This document shows positions 31,993 to 40,562 of a stretch of DNA of 64,000 bases, piece by piece. Made by a program: the position numbers and the translations under genes. Position 1 is the stretch's first letter. Every line of letters starts with the position of its first letter. The DNA is from a virus: positions 102,548 to 166,547 of the IMG/VR virus record IMGVR_UViG_3300022746_000016; one strand, 5' to 3'. Under the pieces are notes generated by a model. The model was not told the origin of the DNA and made no database searches. It worked only from the letters and a program-made list of their open reading frames with translations.

Positions 31993-32156
31993 GTGCGATC
32001 TTCCTTCTTAACCTCATTGTCTGGATATAGTTTAACTTCAATAACACTTTCTCTAGGACATGTCAGAGAAAACTCAGATGCCTCTTGGAATGTTTTGAAA
32101 GTTTTAGTGACAACGGTATTGCTACCTGTTGCCATGTAATAACTAACTTTATACAT
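31989..32156 (-). CDS. Short protein between 47 and the AAA+ gene
   Basis: A 55-residue protein, MYKVSYYMATGSNTVVTKTF, then KTFQEASEFSLTCPRESVIEVKLYPDNEV. Both ends overlap neighbours in the style of this genome: the ATG meets the upstream stop as TAATG and the TGA meets the gp47 ATG as ATGA. The strand-helix-strand pattern is that of a small beta-alpha-beta domain. Similar short proteins lie beside gene 47 in aquatic T4-like phages. Function unknown. Confidence 0.75.
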   Translation of the reverse strand: MYKVSYYMATGSNTVVTKTFKTFQEASEFSLTCPRESVIEVKLYPDNEVKKEDRT

Positions 32157-33376
32157 TAGATAAAACCCACCTTTCGGTTTGCTGTTGCAGTTGGTTGATT
32201 TTGCTGAACGTGGAACACTTCAGCGATTGAATACTTTTCAGTTTCTTTACCGCGTGGCTTGGCTGGCAGAGAGACATTCAATTTGTCTGCCAATGTTTGT
32301 GCTTGTGGGAGAGTCAAGTTATCGAATGTAACGATATCGAAACAACGACCTGGACGAACCAGTGCAGAGTCAATGTCACGGATAGATGGCAGGTTAGTAG
32401 AGAAGATCATCTTCTTACCTTTGGTAGTCACAAGACCATCACCAACGTTCAAGAAACGATGCATCATTGTGTTGCCGTCAGAACGAGACTTCAAGAATGC
32501 GTCAGAGTCTTCCAACACCATAACACTTGTGTCGTCTTCGATAAAGCGAGCGAACAAATAATCTTTCTCAAGAATAGCTGCATCGTATGTAACCATCGCA
32601 GATGATTCAGTGTGAGACAACAGACCACGAATGAATGTAGTCTTACCAGTTCCAGGTGGACCAATCAAAAGGAGAATGTTTGCAGAAGATTCCATGAAGC
32701 GATCGTAGTAGTCAGTCAACTTTTCGCCATTGAGGAATGGGTACATCTCGTCAACTGGGAGACGATCACGATTGAGTGGAACGTTGACAGAGTTACCATC
32801 GCTGGAGTAGATCCATTCGATGTAAGAAGTTACAATGTCGAACTTACCTGTAACCAAGTCAATGATGTATTCAACAAACACTTCATCACCAAATGCACGT
32901 ACAGTTGTTGAGTTACTATTCACAGAGTATGTGACATAGTTTAAGTCTTCTTCTTCAACGATGAATCCAGAAGACGCAGAACCTTGCACGAAGAGACAAC
33001 CTTCAAATTCTTCTTCAGACCATTCAGCCCAAGCCTTACGGTTGGCAAGAACAGTAGTCTCGCGGTGTAAAGTCTGCTTGTTTGCAGCCACTCGTTTCTG
33101 TAAGATTTCTGTAGTGATCAAGTCACTGAAATCAGAAACACCCATGAAAACTTTATTATCACTGTTACTCATAAACTCTTTCAAATTTGTCATGTCATCA
33201 TAATGATCGAACGTATAACCTTTCAACGTTCGCTTAGAACCAGCAGCTGCTCTTACACGATTGCGTCTTGCAGTTCTTGGTCGCCCACCAGCATAACCAG
33301 ATCGAATCCGATTAAGGAATGAACTTACTTCACTCGGAGTCGCCGCTGGACGGGTTTGTATCGCCTTGGTAGTCAT
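32156..33376 (-). CDS. BCS1-like AAA+ ATPase
   Basis: A 406-residue protein. Residues 20-50 are Arg-rich and probably disordered. The AAA+ domain has Walker A GPPGTGKT at 239-246, Walker B SVMVLEDSD, the arginine-finger pair in IDSALVRPGRCFD and sensor 1 IFSTN. The RPGR and ALVRPGR blocks fit the BCS1/FtsH-like branch of classic AAA proteins, which unfold or move proteins. The first 47 bases overlap the end of gene 55. Similar genes occur next to 55 and 47 in aquatic relatives, but I know no function. Confidence 0.85.
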   Translation of the reverse strand: MTTKAIQTRPAATPSEVSSFLNRIRSGYAGGRPRTARRNRVRAAAGSKRTLKGYTFDHYDDMTNLKEFMSNSDNKVFMGVSDFSDLITTEILQKRVAANKQTLHRETTVLANRKAWAEWSEEEFEGCLFVQGSASSGFIVEEEDLNYVTYSVNSNSTTVRAFGDEVFVEYIIDLVTGKFDIVTSYIEWIYSSDGNSVNVPLNRDRLPVDEMYPFLNGEKLTDYYDRFMESSANILLLIGPPGTGKTTFIRGLLSHTESSAMVTYDAAILEKDYLFARFIEDDTSVMVLEDSDAFLKSRSDGNTMMHRFLNVGDGLVTTKGKKMIFSTNLPSIRDIDSALVRPGRCFDIVTFDNLTLPQAQTLADKLNVSLPAKPRGKETEKYSIAEVFHVQQNQPTATANRKVGFI

Positions 33377-33905
33377 CTACTTCACCTATAAAATCATCTA
33401 GAGAGGTTTGCTTCTTTTTAGCTTTTGCAGCCTTCTTTGTAATAAAGGAATCATCGAATGTATGGTTGTTCTGCATAAAGTCGAGATAAGCATTATGGAA
33501 TTCGCCACCATCGTCTTGGTCTTGCAATTCAAACGCTTCAAACGGCATGTCCTGAATCAGCTTACCCTTAATGTATGATTGCTTCTTCTCTTTAGCAATT
33601 CTACGCAAGAAAGCATAGTAAATGATTTGAGTGAAGTAAGCGAAAGGATTGTTTGATTTAGATGGATCGAAGTTATTGATGTACTGTAGACAGTTCTCGA
33701 TTCCATCTGAAATCATCTCCTCACGATAAGAGTAGTTGATAAAGTTCGGCTTGTACGAAAGGTGATTGGCAATTTTTAGAATACATTCGCCGATGTAGTT
33801 GCTAACTTGGGGTGGTGGTAATCCCTTCTCCTTAGCGTCGAGGACTTTAGTTCGATACTCCGAGATTGCCACCAGAAAGTCAGCGTTATTTACGTAGTGT
33901 GCCAT
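33330..33905 (-). CDS. 55: Late-transcription sigma factor gp55
   Basis: A 191-residue divergent sigma factor. MAHYVNNADFLVAISEY opens it, and the region-2 core follows: EEMISDGIENCLQYINNFDPSKSNNPFAYFTQIIYYAFLRRIAKEKKQ, which binds core polymerase and the TATAAATA element. The tail is Lys- and Asp-rich. Start at 33905: AAGGAA is upstream; a 20-residue extension has no signal. A sigma70-like promoter lies at 33942-33970. It directs RNA polymerase to the late promoters, helped by gp45. Confidence 0.94.
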   Translation of the reverse strand: MAHYVNNADFLVAISEYRTKVLDAKEKGLPPPQVSNYIGECILKIANHLSYKPNFINYSYREEMISDGIENCLQYINNFDPSKSNNPFAYFTQIIYYAFLRRIAKEKKQSYIKGKLIQDMPFEAFELQDQDDGGEFHNAYLDFMQNNHTFDDSFITKKAAKAKKKQTSLDDFIGEVDDYQGDTNPSSGDSE

Positions 33906-33941
33906 ACATGATATTTTCCTTTGATTAACAAAGCAACAGTA

Positions 33942-33970
33942 AGTATACCTCTGTAGCAACTGCAAGACAA
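33942..33970 (-). promoter_or_regulatory. Sigma70-like promoter of gene 55
   Basis: TTGTCT (33970-33965), 17-base spacer, TATACT (33947-33942) on the minus strand, 36 bases before the gp55 ATG. A CTAAATA element lies further upstream at 34000-34006. Confidence 0.7.
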
Positions 33971-34061
33971 CTTTATCTGCATTGCAATTTAGATTTGCTT
34001 ATTTAGTTGACTTAGGGCATAATTCACTGTGTTAGGGTTGATGCTGAATAGAGTAACTTAG

Positions 34062-34496
34062 TTAGTGTCTAGTATCGTTTCCTTCGATATAGATTCCTTC
34101 TCCATCTCCTTCTTCTGGTTCGATCTCGTCATCGAGAGCATCCCCGAATGCTTCAACCAGAGCTGCAATCTTTTGCTTCTCTTCTTTAGAAGGTTCTCTT
34201 AACTCTACATCATTGTGCTCCTGCACGATTCGTATGTAGTGAGGCACGAACGATGAATGCATCGCTTTTATGAATAACACATTCTTCTTATCTATCAAGT
34301 AAGAATCGTCTCTCGAAAACTGGCAGAATGGAGCAGCTGTCACGTGTTCTTTTCCTGTCGCAAAGTTCGGTGTTGTCTTTACAACCATCGGATGCAGCAA
34401 TTCAATATACGTATCGTCTTCCTCTTGCAAGGCAGACATTACCTGTTCACCACTAGTAAATTTGACTACAACGAAAACTTCTTTTCCAGTTAGCAT
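34062..34496 (-). CDS. LSm-like protein with acidic tail
   Basis: A 144-residue protein. VFVVVKFTSGEQVMSALQEEDDTYIELLHPMVVKTTPN has the strand order of an Sm/LSm fold (compare GEELIADV in the protein at 17842-18123), then TAAPFCQFSRDDSYLIDKKNVLFIKAMH. The C-terminal 30 residues are acidic (DALDDEIEPEEGDGEGIYIEGND). It overlaps the uvsW end by seven bases. Proteins of this type stand at the same place in aquatic T4-like phages. RNA binding is a guess from the fold. Confidence 0.75.
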   Translation of the reverse strand: MLTGKEVFVVVKFTSGEQVMSALQEEDDTYIELLHPMVVKTTPNFATGKEHVTAAPFCQFSRDDSYLIDKKNVLFIKAMHSSFVPHYIRIVQEHNDVELREPSKEEKQKIAALVEAFGDALDDEIEPEEGDGEGIYIEGNDTRH

Positions 34497-35971
34497 AGTA
34501 CTACCTCTACGACTTTCAATTTAAATTCTTCTTCTGCATACGTCTTGTAACGTTCTGCAGCATGGTTCAGCGTATGATTTTTCCAAGACTTCCAATGTAA
34601 ATCATCGGCAAGGTCATAGAGATTACAATGCGTCTTGCCACTCTTCAATCGCAAGCCACGACCAATAGATTGTAAGTTACGAATCTTAGACTTAGATGGT
34701 GATGCGAAAATTACGTTCTCGATCGAAGGAATGTTAATACCAGTAGAGAATGTACCGTATGATGCAACAATAATAGCATCTTCTTCGCTTTCGCAAATAT
34801 GACGAATTGCTTCGCGATCTGCAGTATCAGTACCACCATAAACAAAGAAAATCTTTCTCTTATTATGGGCTTTGTCTTTGATTAGATCGTATAGAACTTT
34901 ACCGTGTTTCTCAACATACTGGAATAACACAAGAGTGTTACCACCTGATTTTATAGCCAAGTTACGGATAAAGTTATTACGTTGTTCTTGTCCAACGATA
35001 AAATCCATCTCTTCTTGGTATGTGTTATTCTTTCTTACCTTGCGCACTTCATCATTATACTTCAATAAGATACAAGTGATGTTTAGCGTAGCAAGTTTGT
35101 TAGAATCCATCAATGCTTTAGTAGTGGTAACTCTATGCACTGGACCAAACATACCTTCAAGAACCAGACGGTGAACCTTCTTGTTATCTAGCGTACCAGT
35201 TGTCCCGATACGATAACGAATATTGTCCATCTTTTCCATAACTGTTGTTAAGGATTTTGCTTTGAATTGGTGAGCCTCGTCTCCGAAGATAACATCAAAC
35301 TGAGCGAACCACGACTTTGGTTGTAGGTATACCGACTGCCAAGTAGTAATCAAGACGCTTGATGTAAAGTCTTTACTGAATCCAGCGTATAACTTTTGAC
35401 ACTTACGGTCAACATCCCATCCATTAGCAGAAGAATAATCTTTAAAGTCTGCGTGTAACTGCTCAACAAGAGATGTTGTTGGCACAATAATGATACACTT
35501 ACGTTTATTCGCAACGTGGTATCTCATTGTCGTGTAAATGATAAATGACTTTCCAGAAGCAGTCGGAGATAATAGCAGTGTGCGCTCTTGATCGAGAGCA
35601 GTCTTTACTGCTTCTATCTGATAGTCTCGAATCTCGATAGGTTGGCCACGACCCATAGGGTTTAGTGACTTGGCGTATGCTTCTACCTGTTCTGCTGTAA
35701 TACCGTTACGTGTTAGAACTGGAGTTACATACTCTAATTCATATCCGTTACGTGTAGCGAATTCCTCAACGTATGCCACCAAACCGACATACAATGTCTT
35801 TCTTATTTGGTCATACAAACGCACCTTACCATCCCACAAACGCGCTCTATATTGTGGAGTGAATTTAGCACCTGGATATTCGTAGGTAAAGAAGTCTGCT
35901 AGTTCTTGTTCGATGCTGGCATCAGAAAAGACTCTTACATAAACCTCATCGAGTTTCTCAATCTTAATCAT
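34490..35971 (-). CDS. uvsW: UvsW helicase
   Basis: A 493-residue superfamily 2 helicase. Q-motif area IRDYQIEAV, Walker A SPTASGKS at 135-142, the DEAH-type motif II (GDEAHQFK), motif III GTTGTL and motif VI QSIGRGLR are all present. A substrate-recognition N-terminal domain of about 100 residues precedes them. UvsW unwinds R-loops and branched DNA and shifts T4 from origin- to recombination-dependent replication. The ATG at 35971 overlaps the uvsY stop (TAATG). It acts with UvsX and UvsY. Confidence 0.95.
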   Translation of the reverse strand: MIKIEKLDEVYVRVFSDASIEQELADFFTYEYPGAKFTPQYRARLWDGKVRLYDQIRKTLYVGLVAYVEEFATRNGYELEYVTPVLTRNGITAEQVEAYAKSLNPMGRGQPIEIRDYQIEAVKTALDQERTLLLSPTASGKSFIIYTTMRYHVANKRKCIIIVPTTSLVEQLHADFKDYSSANGWDVDRKCQKLYAGFSKDFTSSVLITTWQSVYLQPKSWFAQFDVIFGDEAHQFKAKSLTTVMEKMDNIRYRIGTTGTLDNKKVHRLVLEGMFGPVHRVTTTKALMDSNKLATLNITCILLKYNDEVRKVRKNNTYQEEMDFIVGQEQRNNFIRNLAIKSGGNTLVLFQYVEKHGKVLYDLIKDKAHNKRKIFFVYGGTDTADREAIRHICESEEDAIIVASYGTFSTGINIPSIENVIFASPSKSKIRNLQSIGRGLRLKSGKTHCNLYDLADDLHWKSWKNHTLNHAAERYKTYAEEEFKLKVVEVVLC

Positions 35972-36408
35972 TACATCCCTGCTAGGAACTTCTTCCATTC
36001 AACGGCAGTCTTAATTTGCCAGTCTCTGGCTTTAATTTGTCCGAGAATTGATTCCAAAAAGTATATCATTGTTTCAAGGTAGTCGATCTTTACTTTCATT
36101 GTGTTAAGATCGCTGTCTCCTGAGAGGAATTCATCCATCTCATTCTTTAGTGGTTTAACACCCTGCCATTGTGGCCAGTCGAGTGCAGTCAACTCTTCAC
36201 GTGAGAGTTCACCACGATAGTATCTGAATTTGTTTTTGCGTAAGATGTTGTAGTCAGAACTGAACTTTGTATGTTTCAGTTTTACATTGACTAAAAGTTT
36301 GACGTACTTAGCGTGTAGCTTTGGTGTAGCGGTGGTAGTCTCACCGAGGTAGTTGTCGTCGATCTCGCAATCAACGTCCCACATTTCTTGTATCTGCTCA
36401 ATATTCAT
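35971..36408 (-). CDS. uvsY: UvsY recombination mediator
   Basis: A 145-residue helical protein whose pattern matches UvsY: a start MNIEQIQEMWDVDCEIDD, then LHAKYVKLLVNVKLKHTKF and a C-terminal helix pair (MKVKIDYLETMIYFLESILGQIKARDWQIKTAVEW). It loads UvsX on gp32-covered ssDNA. The place between the tail and head genes and uvsW is normal for this phage group. The gene above it ends 40 bases upstream. Confidence rests on both pattern and position. Confidence 0.9.
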   Translation of the reverse strand: MNIEQIQEMWDVDCEIDDNYLGETTTATPKLHAKYVKLLVNVKLKHTKFSSDYNILRKNKFRYYRGELSREELTALDWPQWQGVKPLKNEMDEFLSGDSDLNTMKVKIDYLETMIYFLESILGQIKARDWQIKTAVEWKKFLAGM

Positions 36409-36447
36409 AATAACTCCATTTTATAAAGCCTAGTGGCTAAACATCAA

Positions 36448-36966
36448 TTACAATAATTTATACCATCCAAATTTAAATGTTACTGATGCAACAACGTAGC
36501 TGACATCGTCATTTGTAGAAGCGAATCTCATCGAATCGATAGTAGTTGGAAACACATCATAGAACTGTATAGTCTGGATAGCTTGGTTGTTACTATCTAG
36601 GATCTGCAGCGTAGCATCAGAATAGTTCTTTGCTAATTCACCATATGCAGTAGTATCCAATGCATTGTGTGCGATGTATTGATCATAGCTTTCTGGGAAT
36701 CCAAGAGCGACGATCCAGTTATACATTGTTCTGTAATTAGTCATATTCTCATCAACCAAGAATTGTACTGTCAGTGGATCGTACTGTAACGTATCACCTG
36801 GAACTGGTTGCGTTGAGAATGGCGTAGAAAACGCTGGTTCTCCAAGGTTAATCCCTGGAAGAGTTACCTCTTGACAATGGAATGAAATATCAGGTAGCTT
36901 AGTGATACTAAACTGAAACCCATTCGGTGACAGAGGACTTAAATTGGAAGGAATAGATGTAGCCAT
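36448..36966 (-). CDS. Tail-tube-like structural protein (gp19 fold)
   Basis: A 172-residue protein. SPLSPNGFQFSITKLPDISFHCQEVTLPGINLGEP and GDTLQYDPLTVQFLVDENMTNYRTMYNWIVALGFP have the pattern of tail-tube and related baseplate-hub proteins. It is distinct from gp19 at 43080-43667, so this is a second, diverged tube-type subunit. It starts 17 bases after the gp23 terminator, and no Shine-Dalgarno sequence is seen; a CTAAATA element lies at 36972-36978. Its place beside gp23 and uvsY is unusual for T4 but seen in relatives. Confidence 0.75.
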   Translation of the reverse strand: MATSIPSNLSPLSPNGFQFSITKLPDISFHCQEVTLPGINLGEPAFSTPFSTQPVPGDTLQYDPLTVQFLVDENMTNYRTMYNWIVALGFPESYDQYIAHNALDTTAYGELAKNYSDATLQILDSNNQAIQTIQFYDVFPTTIDSMRFASTNDDVSYVVASVTFKFGWYKLL

Positions 36967-36986
36967 ACAATTATTTAGGAATGAAA

Positions 36987-37008
36987 AAAGGCTCCCGAAG
37001 GAGCCTTT
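36987..37008 (-). terminator. Intrinsic terminator after gp23
   Basis: A nine-base perfect stem (36987-36995 with 37000-37008) with a UUCG loop and a run of T on the minus strand (36989-36984). It separates the major capsid gene from the tube-like gene. Confidence 0.92.
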
Positions 37009-37044
37009 AGATTACTACCTATCTTACGATAGGAGTCTAACCGA

Positions 37045-38364
37045 TTACAGCAAGTTAGTAACTTTAACTTTACGGTAGTAGTAGTTTGCGTTCGCAGTCA
37101 AATTGTCTTGACCAGAAGTGCCATCATCCAAGTTAACGAATGGGTTAGCAACTAGACCGTAACGAGTCTTGAAACCAATCTTTGGTTGGAAGCTGTTTGG
37201 ATCAACAGCACGAACCATTTGCAATGGAACGTATGGGCAGTAGAACAAACCAGCGTCGAATGCAGAAGCACCCTTGTAACCAACTACGAAGAATTGGCTG
37301 TTAGAAACGTTAGAAGTGTATGGGTCAACATAAACTTTGTACTTACCGTTTAGAACACCAGCGAAAGTAGTAGAAGTGTCATCTACAGTCAATGCGTTCT
37401 TACCAGTGATACCAGATTGGTAATCAAGAACACCAGCCATCGCCAATGCAGACGCAACGTCAGCAGAAGTGATGATGATGTTACCACGTCCACGACGTGT
37501 TTGTTGACCGATAGCGTTGGCTTCACGTTCGATTTGGAACATTAGACCTTTGAACTTTTCAACAGACCAGCGACCGTTAGAGTCAACGTCCAAGTCGAAA
37601 GTACCTTGAGTAGCAGTACCAACTGCAGCACCAACTTTAGCAGTGTTGTAGATTGTACGGATAACTTCACGGTTGATTTCAGCCAAGATTTCTGTAGACA
37701 AGATGTTAGACAACTCGCCTTCAGCATCCAAACCATGCACAGACTTCAAGTCTTGTGCCAACTCGATAGAGTATTCAGCCTTCAAAGCACGAGTCTTAGC
37801 AACAACAGATGCCTTCTCGATAGAGAATGCCATTTGAGCGAAAGAACCGTCACCAGAACCGCCTTGACCTAAACGCTCAGCAGCTACAGTAGAGATACCA
37901 CGACCAACTGCATCAGAACCGCCTAGAGCAGAACCAGCAGAAGCGTCAGTACCGTCACCAGAGAAACCAGAGTTAACTTCGTTGAACAATGCTTCAGTAC
38001 CGTTTTGAGTAGTGTAGCGAGACTTCATAGCGAAGATCAAGCCAGTTGGTTGAGTCATTGGTTGAACACCAGCAACATCATAAGCGATCAATTGTGGCAT
38101 CGCACGGCGAACCAAAGAGATCAATACTGGATCGAAACCAGCAACACCACCAGTAGCACCGCCACCAACAGTACCGATTTGACCGCCAGTACCGTTTGTA
38201 GGAGAACCTTCAAACAATGCTTCGGCTTGCTTAGCCATTTCGCGTTCTTGGTTTTCCAAAAGAACAGCAGTAACTTCCTTACGGTAGTTATCTTTAATTG
38301 GGGCAGAACCTTCGTGGTTCAGAACTGGTGCCCACTTTTCCATTAATTGTTGACGTGTTGTCAT
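37045..38364 (-). CDS. 23: Major capsid protein gp23
   Basis: A 439-residue T4-type major head protein. The start MTTRQQLMEKWAPVLNHEG and the block PQLIAYDVAGVQPMTQPTGLIFAMKSRY are typical; the gp21 cleavage site is expected near residue 60-65 (the region before GTGGQIG). The tail SFQPKIGFKTRYGLVANPFVN matches the family end. The protein is a little shorter than T4 (521). AAAGGAAAT lies before the ATG and a strong terminator follows the gene, which suits high expression. Confidence 0.97.
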   Translation of the reverse strand: MTTRQQLMEKWAPVLNHEGSAPIKDNYRKEVTAVLLENQEREMAKQAEALFEGSPTNGTGGQIGTVGGGATGGVAGFDPVLISLVRRAMPQLIAYDVAGVQPMTQPTGLIFAMKSRYTTQNGTEALFNEVNSGFSGDGTDASAGSALGGSDAVGRGISTVAAERLGQGGSGDGSFAQMAFSIEKASVVAKTRALKAEYSIELAQDLKSVHGLDAEGELSNILSTEILAEINREVIRTIYNTAKVGAAVGTATQGTFDLDVDSNGRWSVEKFKGLMFQIEREANAIGQQTRRGRGNIIITSADVASALAMAGVLDYQSGITGKNALTVDDTSTTFAGVLNGKYKVYVDPYTSNVSNSQFFVVGYKGASAFDAGLFYCPYVPLQMVRAVDPNSFQPKIGFKTRYGLVANPFVNLDDGTSGQDNLTANANYYYRKVKVTNLL

Positions 38365-38385
38365 TTTATATTTCCTTTAAAATTT

Positions 38386-39396
38386 TTATTTGTTGAGAAC
38401 TGATAGGTATGCAGACATCTTAGGGTCAACTGTTTTCACAGTAGTACCTTCAGCCAACATCTCTACTGGTGCATCAGTAACCACAGATTGCTCTGCGATT
38501 GTTTTTGTTGTGAAGTAATTTTCACGAATAGTCTTCAACTTTTGTTCGAAAGACGCTTCATCTTCGAAAGATAGTTCTTCAACCAAACCTAAGAATTTCT
38601 CTTGTTCAGTATCAGTCAAACCTTCAGAGATAGACTTTACCAACTGAGCTTGCTTAGACTCAGACAGGCTCTTAGAAAGAGCGATGTTAGCTTCTAGTTG
38701 CTCGTTTAGTTTTGCTTCGAGTTCAGCAACTGTGTTTTCCATTTCACCAAGAACGTCGTAACGCTCTTCTGGAATTTCAACATAGTGTTCTTCGAATAGG
38801 TCTTTCATACCAAGGATAAAACTCTCCATGATTTCAGACTTCATACCACGCTCAAGGGCGATTTCATTCTGTGCAATCCACTGCTCGGCAATATAGCCAA
38901 GGTATCCATCAACTTGTTCAACAATTCCCTGTGTATTCTGCTCAACTTGCTCAGCAAGTTGAGCTTCGAATTCTTCTTCGATACGTGCTAGCTCTTCAGC
39001 AACACGTGTAGTGACAGCAGCTTCGAAAATGGTAGTCGCTTTTTCGCGGAACTCTTCAGAGAGTTCTTCACCATTCATAAGTGCGTCGATATCTTCTTTA
39101 ACGCCTTTAACGGCATTACCTTTACGTACTGGAGATTGGTCACCATTCTTTGGATTCGCAGAACCCTCTGGTGCCTTCTCAGCATCTTTTTCATCTTCTA
39201 CGTTATTGCGTGCGCTGTCTGGGTTAGCAGCAGGTGATTGTGCTGGAACAGCATCACCTTGACGAATAACTGATTGATCGCCAGCATGTGCATTACCAGT
39301 AGTAGAATCACTACCACCTTCTTTGCCTGCAAACTTAGCTTCATTTAACTTTTTAGATTCTGCCAAAATTTCGGCAATTTTTTGTTCGATTGACAT
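38386..39396 (-). CDS. 22: Prohead scaffold gp22-like
   Basis: A 336-residue acidic, helical protein. After a low-complexity region of about 100 residues (AHAGDQSVIRQGDAVPAQS) come long coiled coils (EFREKATTIFEAAVTTRVAEELARIEEEFEAQLAEQVEQ) and the short tail PKMSAYLSVLNK. This is the usual gp22 form. It forms the inner core of the prohead and is later cut by gp21. It lies between gp21 and gp23. AGGAG precedes the ATG. Confidence 0.9.
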   Translation of the reverse strand: MSIEQKIAEILAESKKLNEAKFAGKEGGSDSTTGNAHAGDQSVIRQGDAVPAQSPAANPDSARNNVEDEKDAEKAPEGSANPKNGDQSPVRKGNAVKGVKEDIDALMNGEELSEEFREKATTIFEAAVTTRVAEELARIEEEFEAQLAEQVEQNTQGIVEQVDGYLGYIAEQWIAQNEIALERGMKSEIMESFILGMKDLFEEHYVEIPEERYDVLGEMENTVAELEAKLNEQLEANIALSKSLSESKQAQLVKSISEGLTDTEQEKFLGLVEELSFEDEASFEQKLKTIRENYFTTKTIAEQSVVTDAPVEMLAEGTTVKTVDPKMSAYLSVLNK

Positions 39397-39439
39397 CGTT
39401 TTCTCCTGTAACTGGATAGTTCTGTTATTTATTTATTAT

Positions 39440-40093
39440 TTATCTGATTTTACTCAGAAAGTGTTGGAAAGCCTGAATCTTTGCTTCCTCTAGGTTTCTA
39501 GAAGAAGTTCTCTTAACGAAAGATCTTACCTCTTCGATATTTTGTTCCACAAACTTTCCATCAACAAAAATCCACTCTTTGCCCTCCATAATACCACGAA
39601 CGAATGCGTCAGGGGCAGATGGGTCTGCTACAATATCAGCAGCAGTAGATAACATAAAGTCATCTTGAACAACGTTGATTCCCTCATTATTCATTTTGAG
39701 AGAACCCATGGCTCTTGAAGAAACACCAAGATTTGCACCACCGTCTAATAGACCACGAGCAATTTGTCCCATTGGAGTTTCTAAAATCTTTGCTTTACCG
39801 ATCCAGTTAGTACCTTCTTTACGAAGATCAACGATCAGGTGAGACACACGATCCAAATTGATGGATGGAGTATCTGGGTGTCCTAGTTCACCGTATGCAC
39901 GGTTAGATTGAACAGATTCTTTAAGGTAACGACCAACTTCACGATCCATGATACCTTCTTGGTACATGCGCTTGTTGCGGTTAACAATATTTGATTGTAG
40001 AAAAACACCTTCAATAAAGTATTGTTTACCTTTACCTAATTTCTCTTCAACAATAAGTTTAGTCTCTTCGACTGTTTCTCTAATCAGCTTCAT
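39440..40093 (-). CDS. 21: Prohead protease gp21
   Basis: A 217-residue serine protease of the T4 prohead type. FIEGVFLQSNIVNRNKRMY opens it, GELGHP carries the catalytic His, and SSRAMGS the nucleophile Ser; an Asp or Glu completes the set. It processes gp23, gp22 and other core proteins. It is directly upstream of gp22, with an AT-rich gap holding GATAAATA-type sequence. The 154-residue gene precedes it by two bases. Confidence 0.93.
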   Translation of the reverse strand: MKLIRETVEETKLIVEEKLGKGKQYFIEGVFLQSNIVNRNKRMYQEGIMDREVGRYLKESVQSNRAYGELGHPDTPSINLDRVSHLIVDLRKEGTNWIGKAKILETPMGQIARGLLDGGANLGVSSRAMGSLKMNNEGINVVQDDFMLSTAADIVADPSAPDAFVRGIMEGKEWIFVDGKFVEQNIEEVRSFVKRTSSRNLEEAKIQAFQHFLSKIR

Positions 40094-40095
40094 AT

Positions 40096-40560
40096 TTAAA
40101 CCTTATCTGGAGAACCATTTAGTGTGGTAGAAGCACCAACACGGCTTTCGTCGTCGTAAGCACCGTATGTAACAGTCTCAACTTTAGTGTCCCATCCAGC
40201 GACTTTACGTAGAACCAAATAACCAGTGACGGCTTTAGCTACATCATTTGTTACAACAATGTCTGCTGTGTTGTTAGTATTATCAGAAATGCCGATGGAG
40301 TTTAGGTCTAACATTGGAGCGTTTTCTGGAGCACATGCGATAATGTTTTTACCGTCACGAACAATACGGAGACCAGCTCCAAGTTCGCCTGTAGAAACAA
40401 ACTTAACGATATTAACCTTCGGAGTACCACCAACTGTCAACGCTTGAGTAGCAGCACCCAATGTGTTAAGAGCCAACGTACCAGACTCAGCCGCGACTGT
40501 GTCGAAGTGTACGATAACTTCTTGGTTTGTATTTTTAACTGTTGTGAAAATTACAGCCAT
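40096..40560 (-). CDS. Conserved head-cluster protein
   Basis: A 154-residue beta-rich protein. AVIFTTVKNTNQEVIVHFDTVAAESGTLALNTLG, then KVNIVKFVSTGELGAGLRIVRDGKNIIACAPENAP look like strands of an immunoglobulin-like or jelly-roll fold. It lies in the head group between a 177-residue unknown and gp21. A decoration or head-surface protein is a possibility from its place and beta content. No homologue with a named function comes to mind. Confidence 0.75.
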   Translation of the reverse strand: MAVIFTTVKNTNQEVIVHFDTVAAESGTLALNTLGAATQALTVGGTPKVNIVKFVSTGELGAGLRIVRDGKNIIACAPENAPMLDLNSIGISDNTNNTADIVVTNDVAKAVTGYLVLRKVAGWDTKVETVTYGAYDDESRVGASTTLNGSPDKV

Positions 40561-40562
40561 CT

